Below the pieces are notes generated by a model, which was not told where the DNA came from, did not search any database, and was given only the letters and a program-made list of their open reading frames with translations. 33,364 nucleotides of DNA, taken from contig CANQUC010000001.1 in the NCBI GenBank assembly GCA_947626945.1, positions 1 to 33,364 of the forward strand, in the 5' to 3' direction. The stretch is from an uncultured Lachnospiraceae bacterium. Lineage in GTDB: Bacteria; Bacillota; Clostridia; Lachnospirales; Lachnospiraceae. Positions within the stretch are counted from its first letter, which is position 1, and each line of letters opens with the position of its first letter. Below, piece by piece: positions 1-7,191 of the stretch. The position numbers were made by a program, and so were the translations under genes.

Positions 1-71
1 TTTTCCCTACCCAAATTTTAAATGCCATATGTTGTATTTCACCTCATTAATATGTAATAGATAACTCTTTA

Positions 72-1019
72 TTATCCCTCATCCATCTTCATCAGATTCC
101 GCGGATGCTTCTCCATCAGGATCTCCTTTTGCTTATGGGTGGAAACATAAGTATAAATTTCCGTTGTATTGATGGAACTATGTCCCAGCATCTTTTGGAT
201 ATACCGGATGTCCACATCCGCCTCCAGCAGGAGCGTGGCGAAAGAGTGCCGGAACATATGAGGCGTGATGTGCATTGTAATTCCTGCAATACGGACATAC
301 TTACAGATCATATTCCGCACGGACTGTTCTGACAGACGGCTGTGACGGCGATTCAGAAACAGCCAGCCGCTGCCCGCTGTCAGGGGCTCGGCGGACTGTT
401 CAAAATTTGAAAAAACAGACGTCCGGTAGCTTCGCAGAGCTTCCAGCACGTCCGGATTTCCAATCTGCAAAACGCGTTCCTTGGAGCCCTTGCCAAAAAT
501 CAGAACCCTCCCGGATTCCAGATCGATATCCTGCCATTTCAGATGACATAATTCAGAGATCCGCATGCCGGTTGCGAACAGCAGTTCCATCACTGCGATA
601 TCCCGGACGGCTACCTGCTTCTGATAAGGCGTTTTGGCAAACTGTCTTTCACGGTAAATGGCAGAAAGAAATTTTTGGATAACAGGGGCGGGAATGATCC
701 TGGGCAGCCGCAGCGGTTCCCGGAAGCTGATATTCAGTTTAGAAAAAGGATTGAACGAGATGATCTCCTCAAATTCAAGAAAGCGAAAGAAAGCCTTTGC
801 GCTGGCAATCTTTCGCTTTACTGTTTTAGGCTGAAATTTCTGATGCAGGACTGACAGGTAATCGTTCAGAAGTTCTTTTGTAATTGGAAACTGGAAATCG
901 GTAACAGCGGCAAACTGTGTCAGATCAATACGGTATGCCTTCAGGGTTTTGCGATCAAGTTCCTTGTGAATCCTGCAATATTCTAAATACAGTTCGATTA
1001 ACCTTGTAATGTCGTTCAT
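72..1019 (-). CDS. Site-specific tyrosine recombinase (XerC/XerD-like integrase)
   Basis: Predicted 315-aa DNA strand-exchange enzyme of the phage integrase/Xer family. An N-terminal SAM-like core-binding domain spans about residues 5-90 and the catalytic domain about 105-305. The full catalytic set is visible: R153 in GMRISEL, K177 in GKGSKER, H254 and R257 in TPHMFRHS, H280 in MLGHSS and nucleophile Y289 in TEIYTYV. The start at 1019 was chosen because AAGGGGA lies just upstream and the N-terminus then matches Xer-like proteins. The frame stays open a further 245 codons upstream, but that stretch is the tandem-repeat region and does not resemble protein. Length fits Xer proteins (about 300 aa). 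No att site or phage gene is seen next to it, so whether it acts in chromosome dimer resolution, inversion or a mobile element cannot be told. Family assignment is firm; the role is not. Confidence 0.9.
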   Translation of the reverse strand: MNDITRLIELYLEYCRIHKELDRKTLKAYRIDLTQFAAVTDFQFPITKELLNDYLSVLHQKFQPKTVKRKIASAKAFFRFLEFEEIISFNPFSKLNISFREPLRLPRIIPAPVIQKFLSAIYRERQFAKTPYQKQVAVRDIAVMELLFATGMRISELCHLKWQDIDLESGRVLIFGKGSKERVLQIGNPDVLEALRSYRTSVFSNFEQSAEPLTAGSGWLFLNRRHSRLSEQSVRNMICKYVRIAGITMHITPHMFRHSFATLLLEADVDIRYIQKMLGHSSINTTEIYTYVSTHKQKEILMEKHPRNLMKMDEG

Positions 1020-1157
1020 TTGGATATCCCCTTTGTTTTTTTCAATAGTGTAGCATGGAGTTTTTGGTTTTGATATCCATCTTGTCGAAGCGTGGCATTT
1101 TAAAACATCAGGCCAAAAATCGCCTTTTTCTGCACACCTTGACAGCTTTTGCAGCTT

Positions 1158-1274
1158 GTCCGGGCAGATCTCCGGGAAAGTGTCTTTTACATGGCTGTCC
1201 GGGCAGATACCCGAGAAAGTGTCCTTTACATGGCTGTCCGGGCAGATACCCGGGAAAGTGCCTTTTACATGGAT
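1158..1274. repeat. Three tandem copies of a 39-bp unit
   Basis: Units at 1158-1196, 1197-1235 and 1236-1274 each begin GTCCGGGCAGAT and contain TTTACATGG near the end. They differ at only a few positions. The period is a multiple of three, which keeps frames open on both strands and explains long spurious reading frames here. The array lies in the 459-bp gap between the divergent recombinase and DUF1275 genes. No gene is supported in that gap (1020-1478). Confidence 0.85.
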
Positions 1275-1412
1275 TTCCGGATGAAACGCCGCGAAATAAA
1301 ACGCCGGGGAATTCATTCCCTGCCATTCAGGCCGGGAAAGAATCCGGGCGCGGCTGCCGTAGGACAAACAAAGTGGAAAACAGGCGAAAAATGGGATAGG
1401 AAAATGAGCGCG

Positions 1413-1424
1413 CTTGTGATATGA
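1413..1424 (+). promoter_or_regulatory. Possible extended -10 promoter for the DUF1275 gene
   Basis: TGATATGAT (TG, one base, then TATGAT) lies about 55 bp before the DUF1275 start. No convincing -35 box is seen at 16-18 bp, so this is only a weak extended -10 candidate. Confidence 0.3.
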
Positions 1425-1478
1425 TGGTAAAGATGTCAGGCGGACAAAGATTGGTTCGCGCGGTTTGGGAGGATGATT

Positions 1479-2192
1479 ATGACCGGGAAATCCAATACGC
1501 ATTTGTATCTGATGTGTGAAAGATATTTTATATTTGAATGGCTGATTATGGCGGCCGGAATGCTGGGAGCTTATACGCTCAGCCTGAGAGGCGGGGTGTT
1601 TTGCAACGCCCAAACGGCAAACGTGGCGCTTATGGCAGTCGCGTTTGGAAAGGGCAGCTGGAAGCAGGGATTTTACTATCTGATCCCCATATCCGCGTAT
1701 ACCGTTGGAGCGGTGCTGTCCGAGCTTTTGCCGAAAAAGGTGCGTCATATTCATTTTTTGCGCTGGGATACTTATTTGATTGGTTTTGAAATGATAACCG
1801 TTTTTTTCATCGGCTGGCTGCCCTTAAGCTGTCCTCCGCAAATTGCCCAGGTTATGATCAACTTTATCTGTTCCATGCAATATAATACATTTCGTCAGGC
1901 AGAGGGCATCCCAATGGCCACCACATTTGTGACCAATCATATCAGGCAGTTTGGTGTCGGGGTAGCCGAGGTGCTGAAAAAGAAAGATGTCAGGGTTTTG
2001 GGCCGTGCCATGAAGCATTTCAGGATGATTCTGTTCTTTTTCGCAGGCGGTGTGATCATGACCTGCGCTTGCAGGGTGATGTCCGCGTACGCGATCTGGC
2101 TTGCGCTGATTCCCATGACCATTGTCTTTGTGTTCCTTGCCCATGCTGACCTGTCCAGTGAAGATCTTGAACAAAAGCCCCACGGGCACTGA
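1479..2192 (+). CDS. YoaK/DUF1275 family membrane protein
   Basis: 237-aa integral membrane protein of the YoaK (DUF1275) family, whose biochemical role is unknown. Several hydrophobic segments are visible, including WLIMAAGMLGAYTLSL, FYYLIPISAYTVGAVL, MITVFFIGWLPLSC, ILFFFAGGVIMTCAC and IWLALIPMTIVFVFLA. The family motif around FCNAQTANV, placed after the first membrane segment, is present. ATG codons occur at 1473 and 1479. The second is preferred because GGGAGG (1467-1472) abuts the first, leaving no spacer, whereas 1479 has a 6-nt spacer. The gene stands alone and converges on the sensor kinase. Family call is confident; function is not inferred. Confidence 0.88.
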   Translation: MTGKSNTHLYLMCERYFIFEWLIMAAGMLGAYTLSLRGGVFCNAQTANVALMAVAFGKGSWKQGFYYLIPISAYTVGAVLSELLPKKVRHIHFLRWDTYLIGFEMITVFFIGWLPLSCPPQIAQVMINFICSMQYNTFRQAEGIPMATTFVTNHIRQFGVGVAEVLKKKDVRVLGRAMKHFRMILFFFAGGVIMTCACRVMSAYAIWLALIPMTIVFVFLAHADLSSEDLEQKPHGH

Positions 2193-2197
2193 GAATG

Positions 2198-2238
2198 CCG
2201 GGCCCTGCGGCCGAAAGCAACAAAAGAGGGCCCGGGGT
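2198..2238. terminator. Possible bidirectional terminator between convergent genes
   Basis: A perfect 9-bp stem CCGGGCCCT (2198-2206) / AGGGCCCGG (2227-2235) sits between the DUF1275 stop and the sensor kinase stop. The loop is 20 nt and the trailing T-tract is weak on both strands. Termination is therefore inferred from position more than from a classic U-run. Confidence 0.45.
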
Positions 2239-5200
2239 TTAGTTCTGTTCTTTCAGAAGATCCCGCAGCAGCGCCATCATTTTGTCCAGCTCGATGGGCT
2301 TGGCCAGGTGTCCGTTCATGCCCACTTCCAGCGCCTGCTTCCGGTCTTCCTCAAAGGCGTTAGCGGTCATTGCCACAATGGGGATGCCGGCAATGGCCGG
2401 ATCCGGAAGCCCGCGGATGACGCGGGTAGCTTCGTAGCCGTTCATAACAGGCATCTGGATGTCCATCAGGATCAGGGAGTAGTAGCCCGGCTGGGATTTG
2501 CGAAGCATGTCGCAGGTCTGCTGTCCGTTTTCGGCACATTCCACCAGAAAACCGGCTTCTTTCAGAATTTCCGCCGCAATCTCCCGGTTCAGCTCGTTAT
2601 CTTCGGCCAGCAGGATGCGCTTGCCCGCGAAGTCGTTCTCCTTGGAGCCCGCGGGTTCCTTCGGGGGAGCGTCTTTCTCCTCTGCGGTTCGGCCCAGACT
2701 GCGCTCCAGAGCCTGATGAAGATCGGAAGCAAACAGCGGCTTGCTGATAAAGCCGGTAACGCCTGCCTGCCGCGCGTCCTGCTCAATATCTGCCCAGTCA
2801 TAGGCGGACATCAGGATGATGGGAGACTCCTCCCCAACGATCCTGCGGATTTCCCGGACGGTTTCTATGCCGCTCAGTTCCGGCATGGACCAGTCTATAA
2901 TATAAACCTCAAAGGGATCGGAAAGCTCTTCCGCTTCGGTTGTGCGCGCGATGGCCTCCCGGCCGGACAGAGCCCATTCGGCCCGCATCCCGATTTGCCG
3001 GAGCATTTTGGAAACACTCTGGCAGCAGACCATATCGTCGTCCACCACCAGGCCCCGGAAGCCTTTCAGCTCCGCGATGGGATTCATCTCCCGATGAGCG
3101 GCGGAAAAACGCAGCTCCAGCTTTACGGTAAAGACGGTGCCTTTTCCCTGACTGCTGTCTACCTGGATGGTTCCGCCCATCATATCCACAATATTTTTGG
3201 TAATGGCCATGCCCAGGCCGGTTCCCTGTACTCCGCTGACAGTGGAGGTCTGTTCCCGGGTGAACGGGTCAAATACGGTTTTGGCAAACTCCGGGCTCAT
3301 GCCAATGCCCGTGTCTCTGACCTGAAATTCATAAAGTCCACGTTCTCCGGACCGGGAAGGCTTCTGGGTGACCTGAATGGATATGGTGCCGCCGGCAGGG
3401 GTAAACTTGATGGCGTTGGAGGTCAGATTCAGGAGAATCTGGTTCAGCCGCAGCTTGTCGCAGAAAACCTCTTCGTCTGTGATATCCACAGTATCAATAA
3501 ACAATTCCATATGCTTGGCATGAATATCAGACTGAATGATGTCCCGCAGGCCCTGCAGGATCTCCGCCAGATTTTCCGGCCGTTCATTGATGGTGACTTT
3601 GCCGGATTCAATGCGGCTCATATCCAGCACATCGTTGATGAGAGAGAGCAGATGGTTGGATGCCTGGGCGATCTTGGCCAGATAGTCCCGGGCCCGGTCC
3701 TTATTGCCCAGGTGGGTGGTTGTCAGGGCTGTGTAGCCAATGATGGCGTTCATCGGCGTACGGATGTCGTGGGACATATTGTTGAGAAACGCCGTCTTGG
3801 CCCGATTGGCGGCGTCTGCCGCCTGGAGCGCCAGGGTCAGCTCCCGGGTCTTGTCCTGCAGCTGGCTGGTGGCCTGCTCCACTTTCTTTTTCAGCATTTT
3901 CTGGTTGCGGGTGCGCACTGCCAGTATGATCAGGGTAAAGATCAGGAGCAGGAGCAGGATCACGCCCAGTACGCTGTAGACCGGATTCTGGTACAGAAAG
4001 GACACCAGGCTCACATTGTTTTCATGGCCGGCGTCGATCTCGCGGGATATGATGGCATCCAGCTCCGACTGCGTAAAGCTGTCGGATCCCTTATCCAGAA
4101 GCGAAAGCAGGTAACGGCTGCCATGGACGTTATTTCCCACCGCGTAGGACAGGGAGGTATCTCCAAAAACAACAGAAGACAGCCGGTTGCGAACGTCCTG
4201 CTGGACATATCTCTCGGCGGTGTAGGAGTACAGGATGGTGGCGTCCGCCTGGCCCTTCAGTACAGCCTGAACACATTCGTCTGTGCTGGGGTAGCGGATG
4301 ACCGCGTCCGCAGGATATCGGCTGGCAATGAGACTTTCAAGCGTGTCCACCCGTTCCACTACCGCCAGCCGTTTTGCCTTTCCCGTAAAACCGTCCAGGG
4401 TCAGCCGCGAGAAGTTGGTCTGGAAGTAGGGGACGGTGATCTTATAGCCTTCCTCCTCCGCCAGATAGTAATCGCCGGCAAAATCCAGCACAATGTCCGC
4501 GGCTCCCGCCGAGCGGAGAGCATGGTATTCCTGCCGGTTCTTTACGGGGATATATTCATAGTTCAGATCCAGACGCTGCGCCAGCTCTTCAAAGAGGGAG
4601 GGGAGAATTCCCTGGGCCTGGCCGTCCCGGAAATAGCAATAAGGAGCCCGCTCAGGATTAAAGAGCAGCCGAAGCGGAACGCCGGAGGCGCGGTGCTCTT
4701 CCAGAAAGGCCCGCTCACCGGCATTCATGATGATAGAGCCGTCCTGATCGGTGGCGTAATAGGCCTCATGAAGGGATTCCTGCCAGTTGGGATCATGCAG
4801 ATCCATCTCGTTGATGGCGCTGTTGATCTTGGCCATCAGATCGGGACGGTCCTTTCGGGTACAAAGGTAGAAAGGGCTGGCGTCAAAAGATTCCAGAAGC
4901 CACTCGTTTTCCAGCAGCCGCAGGCTGCCGGTGACGGCCGCGTCCACGTCTCCATTCTGGAGGGCGGCGGAAAGCTCTTCCTGTTTTGAAAAATATACCG
5001 GTTTGAAAGAAAAGCCGTGTTCTTTTGCAAACCGCTCAAAATTGCTGTTTTTTGAATTGCCCTCCAGCATGCCTACCACAGCGCCGTCGTAGGTGGAATA
5101 ATCTCCCTCCACAATGGTCTGGTTTCCGGATTTTACGGTGAAAATGGTGGAGTTGATGCCGATGGACTGATCAGTGAACAGAAATTCTTCTTCCCGCTCA

Positions 5201-5514
5201 GGCGTTTTGGACACGGAGGTGACAATGTCCACCTGGCCGTTTCGGAGCATGTCCAGAGCTTCCGCATAGGAATTGTTGTAGCCTACATATTCATAGGACC
5301 AGCCGCCATGAATGGCCAGTCTCTGGAGAAACTCATAGCCATAGCCGCTGCGGCGGCCGTCTTCTTCTATGGTATGATAACCTGAAAAGGCAAAAAACCC
5401 TACCCGCAGGATCTCCTGCTGTTCTTCCTCTGCCTCCGCGGCTTTCGCGGTTTTGCAGGGCGCTGTCAGAAGCAGCGCGGCAAGTATCAGGCATAGCAGG
5501 CGTATTTTTTTCAT
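2239..5514 (-). CDS. Hybrid sensor histidine kinase with two SBP_bac_3 domains and two receivers
   Basis: 1091-aa membrane-anchored hybrid kinase. Domain order: signal peptide (1-26); two tandem family-3 solute-binding domains (about 35-255 and 278-490) placed outside the cell; one membrane helix (511-533); a short coiled coil; HisKA with phospho-acceptor H582 in MSHDIRTPMN; HATPase with N700 in LTSNAIKF and the boxes DTGIGMS and GTGLGMAI; receiver 1 (about 820-940; acidic D825-D827, phospho-Asp D874, K925); receiver 2 (about 965-1090; D972, D1018, K1072). No Hpt or DNA-binding output domain is present and no response regulator lies nearby, so phosphate is probably relayed to a distant partner. 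SBP_bac_3 domains usually bind amino acids or other small solutes. AAGGAGGA sits 8 nt before the start, and a good minus-strand promoter lies upstream. Confidence 0.95.
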   Translation of the reverse strand: MKKIRLLCLILAALLLTAPCKTAKAAEAEEEQQEILRVGFFAFSGYHTIEEDGRRSGYGYEFLQRLAIHGGWSYEYVGYNNSYAEALDMLRNGQVDIVTSVSKTPEREEEFLFTDQSIGINSTIFTVKSGNQTIVEGDYSTYDGAVVGMLEGNSKNSNFERFAKEHGFSFKPVYFSKQEELSAALQNGDVDAAVTGSLRLLENEWLLESFDASPFYLCTRKDRPDLMAKINSAINEMDLHDPNWQESLHEAYYATDQDGSIIMNAGERAFLEEHRASGVPLRLLFNPERAPYCYFRDGQAQGILPSLFEELAQRLDLNYEYIPVKNRQEYHALRSAGAADIVLDFAGDYYLAEEEGYKITVPYFQTNFSRLTLDGFTGKAKRLAVVERVDTLESLIASRYPADAVIRYPSTDECVQAVLKGQADATILYSYTAERYVQQDVRNRLSSVVFGDTSLSYAVGNNVHGSRYLLSLLDKGSDSFTQSELDAIISREIDAGHENNVSLVSFLYQNPVYSVLGVILLLLLIFTLIILAVRTRNQKMLKKKVEQATSQLQDKTRELTLALQAADAANRAKTAFLNNMSHDIRTPMNAIIGYTALTTTHLGNKDRARDYLAKIAQASNHLLSLINDVLDMSRIESGKVTINERPENLAEILQGLRDIIQSDIHAKHMELFIDTVDITDEEVFCDKLRLNQILLNLTSNAIKFTPAGGTISIQVTQKPSRSGERGLYEFQVRDTGIGMSPEFAKTVFDPFTREQTSTVSGVQGTGLGMAITKNIVDMMGGTIQVDSSQGKGTVFTVKLELRFSAAHREMNPIAELKGFRGLVVDDDMVCCQSVSKMLRQIGMRAEWALSGREAIARTTEAEELSDPFEVYIIDWSMPELSGIETVREIRRIVGEESPIILMSAYDWADIEQDARQAGVTGFISKPLFASDLHQALERSLGRTAEEKDAPPKEPAGSKENDFAGKRILLAEDNELNREIAAEILKEAGFLVECAENGQQTCDMLRKSQPGYYSLILMDIQMPVMNGYEATRVIRGLPDPAIAGIPIVAMTANAFEEDRKQALEVGMNGHLAKPIELDKMMALLRDLLKEQN

Positions 5515-5578
5515 GGCGGACGTCCTCCTTGTTCAGATGCTTTGACTGTGGGCTTTGTCTGAATTTGCTTTTTTGGAT

Positions 5579-5607
5579 ATTATATTATTTTGAAGGAACA
5601 ATGGCAA
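5579..5607 (-). promoter_or_regulatory. Sigma-A promoter of the hybrid sensor kinase
   Basis: On the minus strand TTGCCA (5607-5602) is followed after exactly 17 bp by TATAAT (5584-5579). It lies about 65 bp before the kinase start codon. Confidence 0.7.
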
Positions 5608-5689
5608 GAAAAAATATGTGCCGGGCCCAAAAAGAAAGGCCGCCTTTTGACACGGCCGGTCTGCGGGCACTTGCTTTTTGCCGACAGAA

Positions 5690-6036
5690 GCAGTACAATT
5701 TACCTGTTATAGAGTTTCACTATCCTGTGCCCTGATTACAAAGGAAGCGGCGGATGCGCTCAGGGAAGCGTCTGACGACGCAAAAGCACTTGGCTGCAGG
5801 CTGAAAATATACGATGCCTGCCGGCCTCAGTCTGCTGTTGACAGTTTCATCCGGTGGGCGGCGTTTTCGATTATTTTGGTGAACGGTCTCATCCGGATTT
5901 TACCGGCGATCTGACAGAAGAACAGATCGGCAACCGGAATCTGTTAAGAAACATTATGGTGGAAAACGGATTCAATTTTATTTTACATTTGCGGTCACGG
6001 AACAGTCTCTTTCCGCATAGGAATGCCATAGAACTG
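5690..6036 (+). pseudogene. Decayed D-Ala-D-Ala dipeptidase (VanX/M15D-like) remnant
   Basis: Two pieces in different frames resemble VanX-type dipeptidases. The first, about 5700-5860, reads ITKEAADALREA, then LKIYDACRPQSAVDSFIRW. The second, from 5857, reads GGVFDYFGERSHPDFT and LTEEQIGNRNLLRNIM, then NGF. In intact family members some tens of residues with the SxHxxGxAxD zinc motif should lie between them; here they are missing and the frame shifts. The junction falls in TGGGCG (5855-5860), which can be read both as the Trp-Ala codons of the first piece and as part of the Gly-Gly codons of the second. That suggests deletion between short direct repeats. The 3' end also diverges after NGF, and no convincing start is visible. 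Non-functional as peptidase. Family recognition is from remembered motifs. Confidence 0.7.
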
Positions 6037-6152
6037 ATGATTTTTCACAGGGCTATTTGTGCTGGGGCGTCACAAATAGCTCTGGTGGCAGACGCGAACT
6101 GGAGGTTCGCGCCGCCCCGTCGCGTAAACGCTCCGGAAAGGAGATTATCATG
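6037..6152 (+). repeat. Structured leader repeat, copy A (upstream of flavodoxin-like gene)
   Basis: About 115-bp element nearly identical to copies at 31953-32071 and 31849-31937. A 10-bp perfect hairpin GCTATTTGTG (6052-6061) / CACAAATAGC (6071-6080) has loop CTGGGGCGT. A second hairpin is CGCGAAC (6093-6099) / GTTCGCG (6105-6111) with loop TGGAG. The first loop's GGGGCG (6064-6069) is complementary to CGCCCC (6113-6118), and the overlapping GGGGCGT can pair with ACGCTCC (6128-6134) with one G-U, so alternative folds exist. The element ends with AAAGGAG and the ATG of the next gene, so it supplies that gene's ribosome binding site. A 38-codon frame (ATG 6037) runs through and ends in TGA overlapping that ATG. 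Function unknown. Confidence 0.8.
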
Positions 6153-6731
6153 AAGGTTATATTGTTGAACGGAAGCAGAAGAGAAAAAGGATGTACTTTT
6201 ACCGCCCTGTCCCAGGTGGCGGCCCCGCTTGAGGAAGCGCAGATCCATACCGAGATCATTCACGTTGGAAAAGACGCGGTAAACGGAAATGTTGACGCTC
6301 TGGTGAAAGAAATCCGAGAAAAAATGAAAACAGCAGACGGCCTTGTGGTGGGCTCGCCCGTTTATTTCGCAGGCCCCTCCGGGGAGATTAAGGCAGTGCT
6401 GGACAGACTGTTCATGACAGGGGAAGACGTGCTGCGGCTGAAACCGGCAGCGGCAGTGGCCTCCGCAAGAAGAGCCGGCACCACAGCCACGCTGGACGTG
6501 CTGAATAAATATTTCACCTATGCGGAAATGCCGGTTGTTTCCTCCAGATACTGGAATGTGGTTCACGGATACACGCCGGAAGACGTGCTGGCGGACAAAG
6601 AAGGCGTGCAGATCATGAGGATCCTGGGGAGAAACATGGCCTGGATGCTGCGCTGCATTGAGGCGGGGAAAAAGGCGGGCATCCAGATGCCGGACAAGGA
6701 AGAAAAGATTTTTACAAACTTTATCGGATAG
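6150..6731 (+). CDS. Flavodoxin-like NADPH-dependent FMN reductase family protein
   Basis: 193-aa cytoplasmic flavoprotein-fold enzyme (NADPH-dependent FMN reductase / flavodoxin-like superfamily). The N-terminal MKVILLNGSRREKGCTFTAL is the phosphate-binding strand-loop. GSPVYFAGPSGEIKAVLDRL (from about residue 68) is the second FMN-contacting region. The cysteine cluster of iron-sulfur flavoproteins is absent. The physiological electron partner and substrate cannot be inferred. The start at 6150 is fixed by the SD AAAGGAG (6137-6143), which lies inside repeat copy A. The frame is open farther upstream only through the repeat. A GntR gene follows 70 bp downstream with its own promoter. Confidence 0.88.
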   Translation: MKVILLNGSRREKGCTFTALSQVAAPLEEAQIHTEIIHVGKDAVNGNVDALVKEIREKMKTADGLVVGSPVYFAGPSGEIKAVLDRLFMTGEDVLRLKPAAAVASARRAGTTATLDVLNKYFTYAEMPVVSSRYWNVVHGYTPEDVLADKEGVQIMRILGRNMAWMLRCIEAGKKAGIQMPDKEEKIFTNFIG

Positions 6732-6740
6732 AAAATGCCA

Positions 6741-6769
6741 TTGACGCCGCCCTACATCTGTTATACAAT
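6741..6769 (+). promoter_or_regulatory. Promoter of the GntR-clpC segment
   Basis: TTGACG (6741-6746), a 17-bp spacer and TACAAT (6764-6769) form a good sigma-A promoter about 33 bp before the GntR start. The -10 box lies inside the inverted repeat at 6760-6778. Confidence 0.7.
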
Positions 6770-6778
6770 CAGTATAAC
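6760..6778. promoter_or_regulatory. Inverted repeat, likely GntR operator
   Basis: GTTATAC-AATCA-GTATAAC is a perfect 7-bp inverted repeat covering the -10 box of the promoter in front of the GntR gene. Position and symmetry suit autorepression by the dimeric regulator encoded just downstream. The regulator-operator link is inferred. Confidence 0.65.
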
Positions 6779-6801
6779 AAACAAAAGAGGTGATCCCAGT
6801 G

Positions 6802-7167
6802 ATGCTCATTGAAATTGATTTTAACAGCAGTGAGGCCATTTACATGCAGCTTCGCAATCAGATCATTCTCGGTATTGCGACCTCACAGCTGCAGGAGGGG
6901 GATTCGCTTCCCAGCGTGCGTCAGCTTGCGGAGCATATCGGAATCAACATGCACACAGTAAACAAGGCATACACTGTATTGAAGCAGGAAGGATTTCTGA
7001 AGCTTGACAGAAGAAAAGGAGCAGTCATTGCCCTGGATATTGACAAGCTGCAGGCCGTGGAGACCATGCGCCGGGAGCTGCAGGTGATGCTTGCCTGGGG
7101 AAGATGCAAGAATATTTCCAGAGAAGAGGTTCACCAGCTGATCGATGAGATCTATGAAGATTATTAA
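6802..7167 (+). CDS. Short GntR-family regulator (YtrA subfamily-like)
   Basis: 121-aa DNA-binding protein. The winged helix (about residues 8-75) carries the GntR signature: IYMQLRNQIILGI, GDSLPSVRQLAEHIGINMHT, then NKAYTVLKQEGFL. Only a short helical tail (about 80-121) follows, with no FadR, HutC or MocR effector domain, which is the YtrA pattern. The preferred ATG at 6802 has AAAGAGGTG about 9 nt upstream; in-frame GTG codons at 6790 and 6799 are alternatives. The stop lies 24 bp before clpC with no terminator between, so the two are probably cotranscribed. Such regulators often control ABC transporters, so coupling to clpC, where CtsR is the usual Firmicutes regulator, is notable. Confidence 0.88.
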   Translation: MLIEIDFNSSEAIYMQLRNQIILGIATSQLQEGDSLPSVRQLAEHIGINMHTVNKAYTVLKQEGFLKLDRRKGAVIALDIDKLQAVETMRRELQVMLAWGRCKNISREEVHQLIDEIYEDY

Positions 7168-7191
7168 GGATCGTGAGGAGGCTTATTTGAC

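Noticed and set aside
1158..1274. CRISPR-like array
   Set aside because: The units are contiguous with no unique spacers and no cas genes are nearby.
1020..1754. 245-residue N-terminal extension of the recombinase frame
   Set aside because: It runs through the 39-bp tandem repeats and antisense to the DUF1275 gene, while a strong SD and a family-like N-terminus support 1019.
2122..4989. 955-codon plus-strand open frame opposite the sensor kinase
   Set aside because: It is antisense to a protein with complete kinase and receiver motifs, shows no domain of its own and arises from GC-biased third positions.
6037..6153. Conserved 38-residue peptide gene in the structured repeat
   Set aside because: Copies A and C differ mainly at amino-acid-changing positions (five of seven), and a good ribosome binding site for the peptide is lacking in A.
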